The notes under the pieces are model-generated. The model searched no databases. It was given only the letters and a program-made list of their open reading frames with translations, and was not told the DNA's origin. Shown one piece after another: positions 6,032 to 6,387 of a DNA stretch of 6,387 nucleotides (position 1 is its first letter; the number at the start of each line of letters is the position of its first letter). The position numbers and the translations under genes are program-made. This DNA is from DTU018 sp964618175. Its GTDB lineage: Bacteria; Bacillota; Syntrophomonadia; Syntrophomonadales; Syntrophomonadaceae. The stretch is from NCBI GenBank assembly GCA_964618175.1, contig CAZTZX010000098.1, positions 1-6,387 of the forward strand, in the 5' to 3' direction.

Positions 6032-6387
6032 TTAGCGTACAGCCTCATAACTTCTTACTGCCATCATGACGGCAGCCTCGCGAGAGGCCATGCCATATCC
6101 AGCCGCCTCTTGACCTGTGGTGATGGCTTTAGGCATGAAATTGCCTTTAGTATCTCCTTTAATAATGCCCTTCTTGGACATATACTTGGTGGCTTCCGCT
6201 GCCCAGCTAGAAATATACTTCTGGTCCGGAAAATCAGCTGTTCCGGCTATGCTGTAATCAGCACCCGGAGCTATAGCTTTAATAGTACGGAAAAGCATGG
6301 CCGCACACTGCTCCCGGTTGATTAAAACTTTCGGAGAAAAAGTGGTATCGGAAGTGCCGGCAGTAATTCCTACGGCGAAAGCCTGTA
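6032..6387 (-). CDS. S-layer-homology (SLH) domain protein, C-terminal part (partial)
   Basis: The minus-strand frame is open from the window edge to TAA (6032-6034), giving 117 residues of a longer protein; the ATG at 6298 is internal. Two SLH repeats can be seen. The first runs from about QAFAVGITAGTSDTTFSP through INREQCAAMLFRTI. The second has FPDQKYISSWAAEATKYM, GIIKGDTKGNFMP and a closing SREAAVMMAVRSYE. SLH repeats attach exported proteins non-covalently to the pyruvylated secondary wall polymer of the Gram-positive-type envelope. The second repeat has extra residues (TTGQEAAGYGMA) between the FMP motif and the final helix. The N-terminal signal peptide and any catalytic or structural domain lie outside the window, so the role of the full protein cannot be told. 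It is unrelated by position or strand to the upstream metabolic genes. Confidence 0.9.
   Translation of the reverse strand, partial: QAFAVGITAGTSDTTFSPKVLINREQCAAMLFRTIKAIAPGADYSIAGTADFPDQKYISSWAAEATKYMSKKGIIKGDTKGNFMPKAITTGQEAAGYGMASREAAVMMAVRSYEAVR

Noticed and set aside
5996..6325. A 109-codon plus-strand open frame opposite the SLH gene
   Set aside because: It begins inside the loop of the hairpin at 5980-6014 and is antisense to clear SLH repeats.
1..6387. CRISPR array, tRNA, rRNA, riboswitch, phage or insertion-sequence genes
   Set aside because: I saw no regularly spaced repeats, no tRNA-like cloverleaf or rRNA sequence, no recognised riboswitch core, and no transposase or integrase coding sequence.

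Overview
The window looks like part of a chromosome from an anaerobic, low-to-mid G+C Firmicute, possibly a fatty-acid-degrading syntroph of the Syntrophomonas type. This is an inference, not an identification. It rests on strong purine-rich Shine-Dalgarno sequences, sigma-A-like promoters, rho-independent terminators with long T tracts, an S-layer-homology (SLH) protein, and a CoA-transferase beside a cytoplasmic Fe-S/molybdopterin enzyme.

Layout. Positions 1-192 hold at most the last 20 codons of an upstream gene and a leader. Positions 193-1398 carry a two-gene unit: a 72-residue helical protein of unknown function, then a 324-residue protein whose C-terminus resembles FIST-type sensor domains. 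A perfect 15-bp hairpin with a T tail (1438-1482) closes the unit. Positions 1525-1680 are a non-coding patch rich in C runs and inverted repeats, some mutually exclusive, which looks like REP-type repeat debris. A good sigma-A promoter (1694-1723) then leads into a 431-residue acetyl-CoA hydrolase/transferase-family CoA-transferase (1757-3052).

Convergent to it, only 13 nt away, lies a MarR-family regulator on the minus strand (best start at 3476). The regulator is divergent from a 746-residue cytoplasmic molybdenum/tungsten-bis-MGD oxidoreductase (3612-5852). The 135-bp region between them carries back-to-back promoters. A perfect 17-bp inverted repeat lies almost wholly within the -35/-10 spacer of the regulator promoter, and related half-sites reach the oxidoreductase -10 region. 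The simplest reading is an autoregulated MarR switch that also controls the oxidoreductase. The oxidoreductase is followed by a very strong terminator, so it is probably a single-gene transcript without dedicated partner subunits. The window ends in the C-terminal part of an SLH-domain surface protein on the minus strand.

Working hypothesis. The CoA-transferase, MarR regulator and Mo/W enzyme form a small catabolic island: an organic acid or its CoA thioester is activated by CoA transfer, transformed by the Mo/W enzyme, and sensed by the MarR protein. The Mo/W enzyme shows no Cys or Sec at the position that binds the metal in formate dehydrogenases, so its substrate is open and it is the most interesting protein here.
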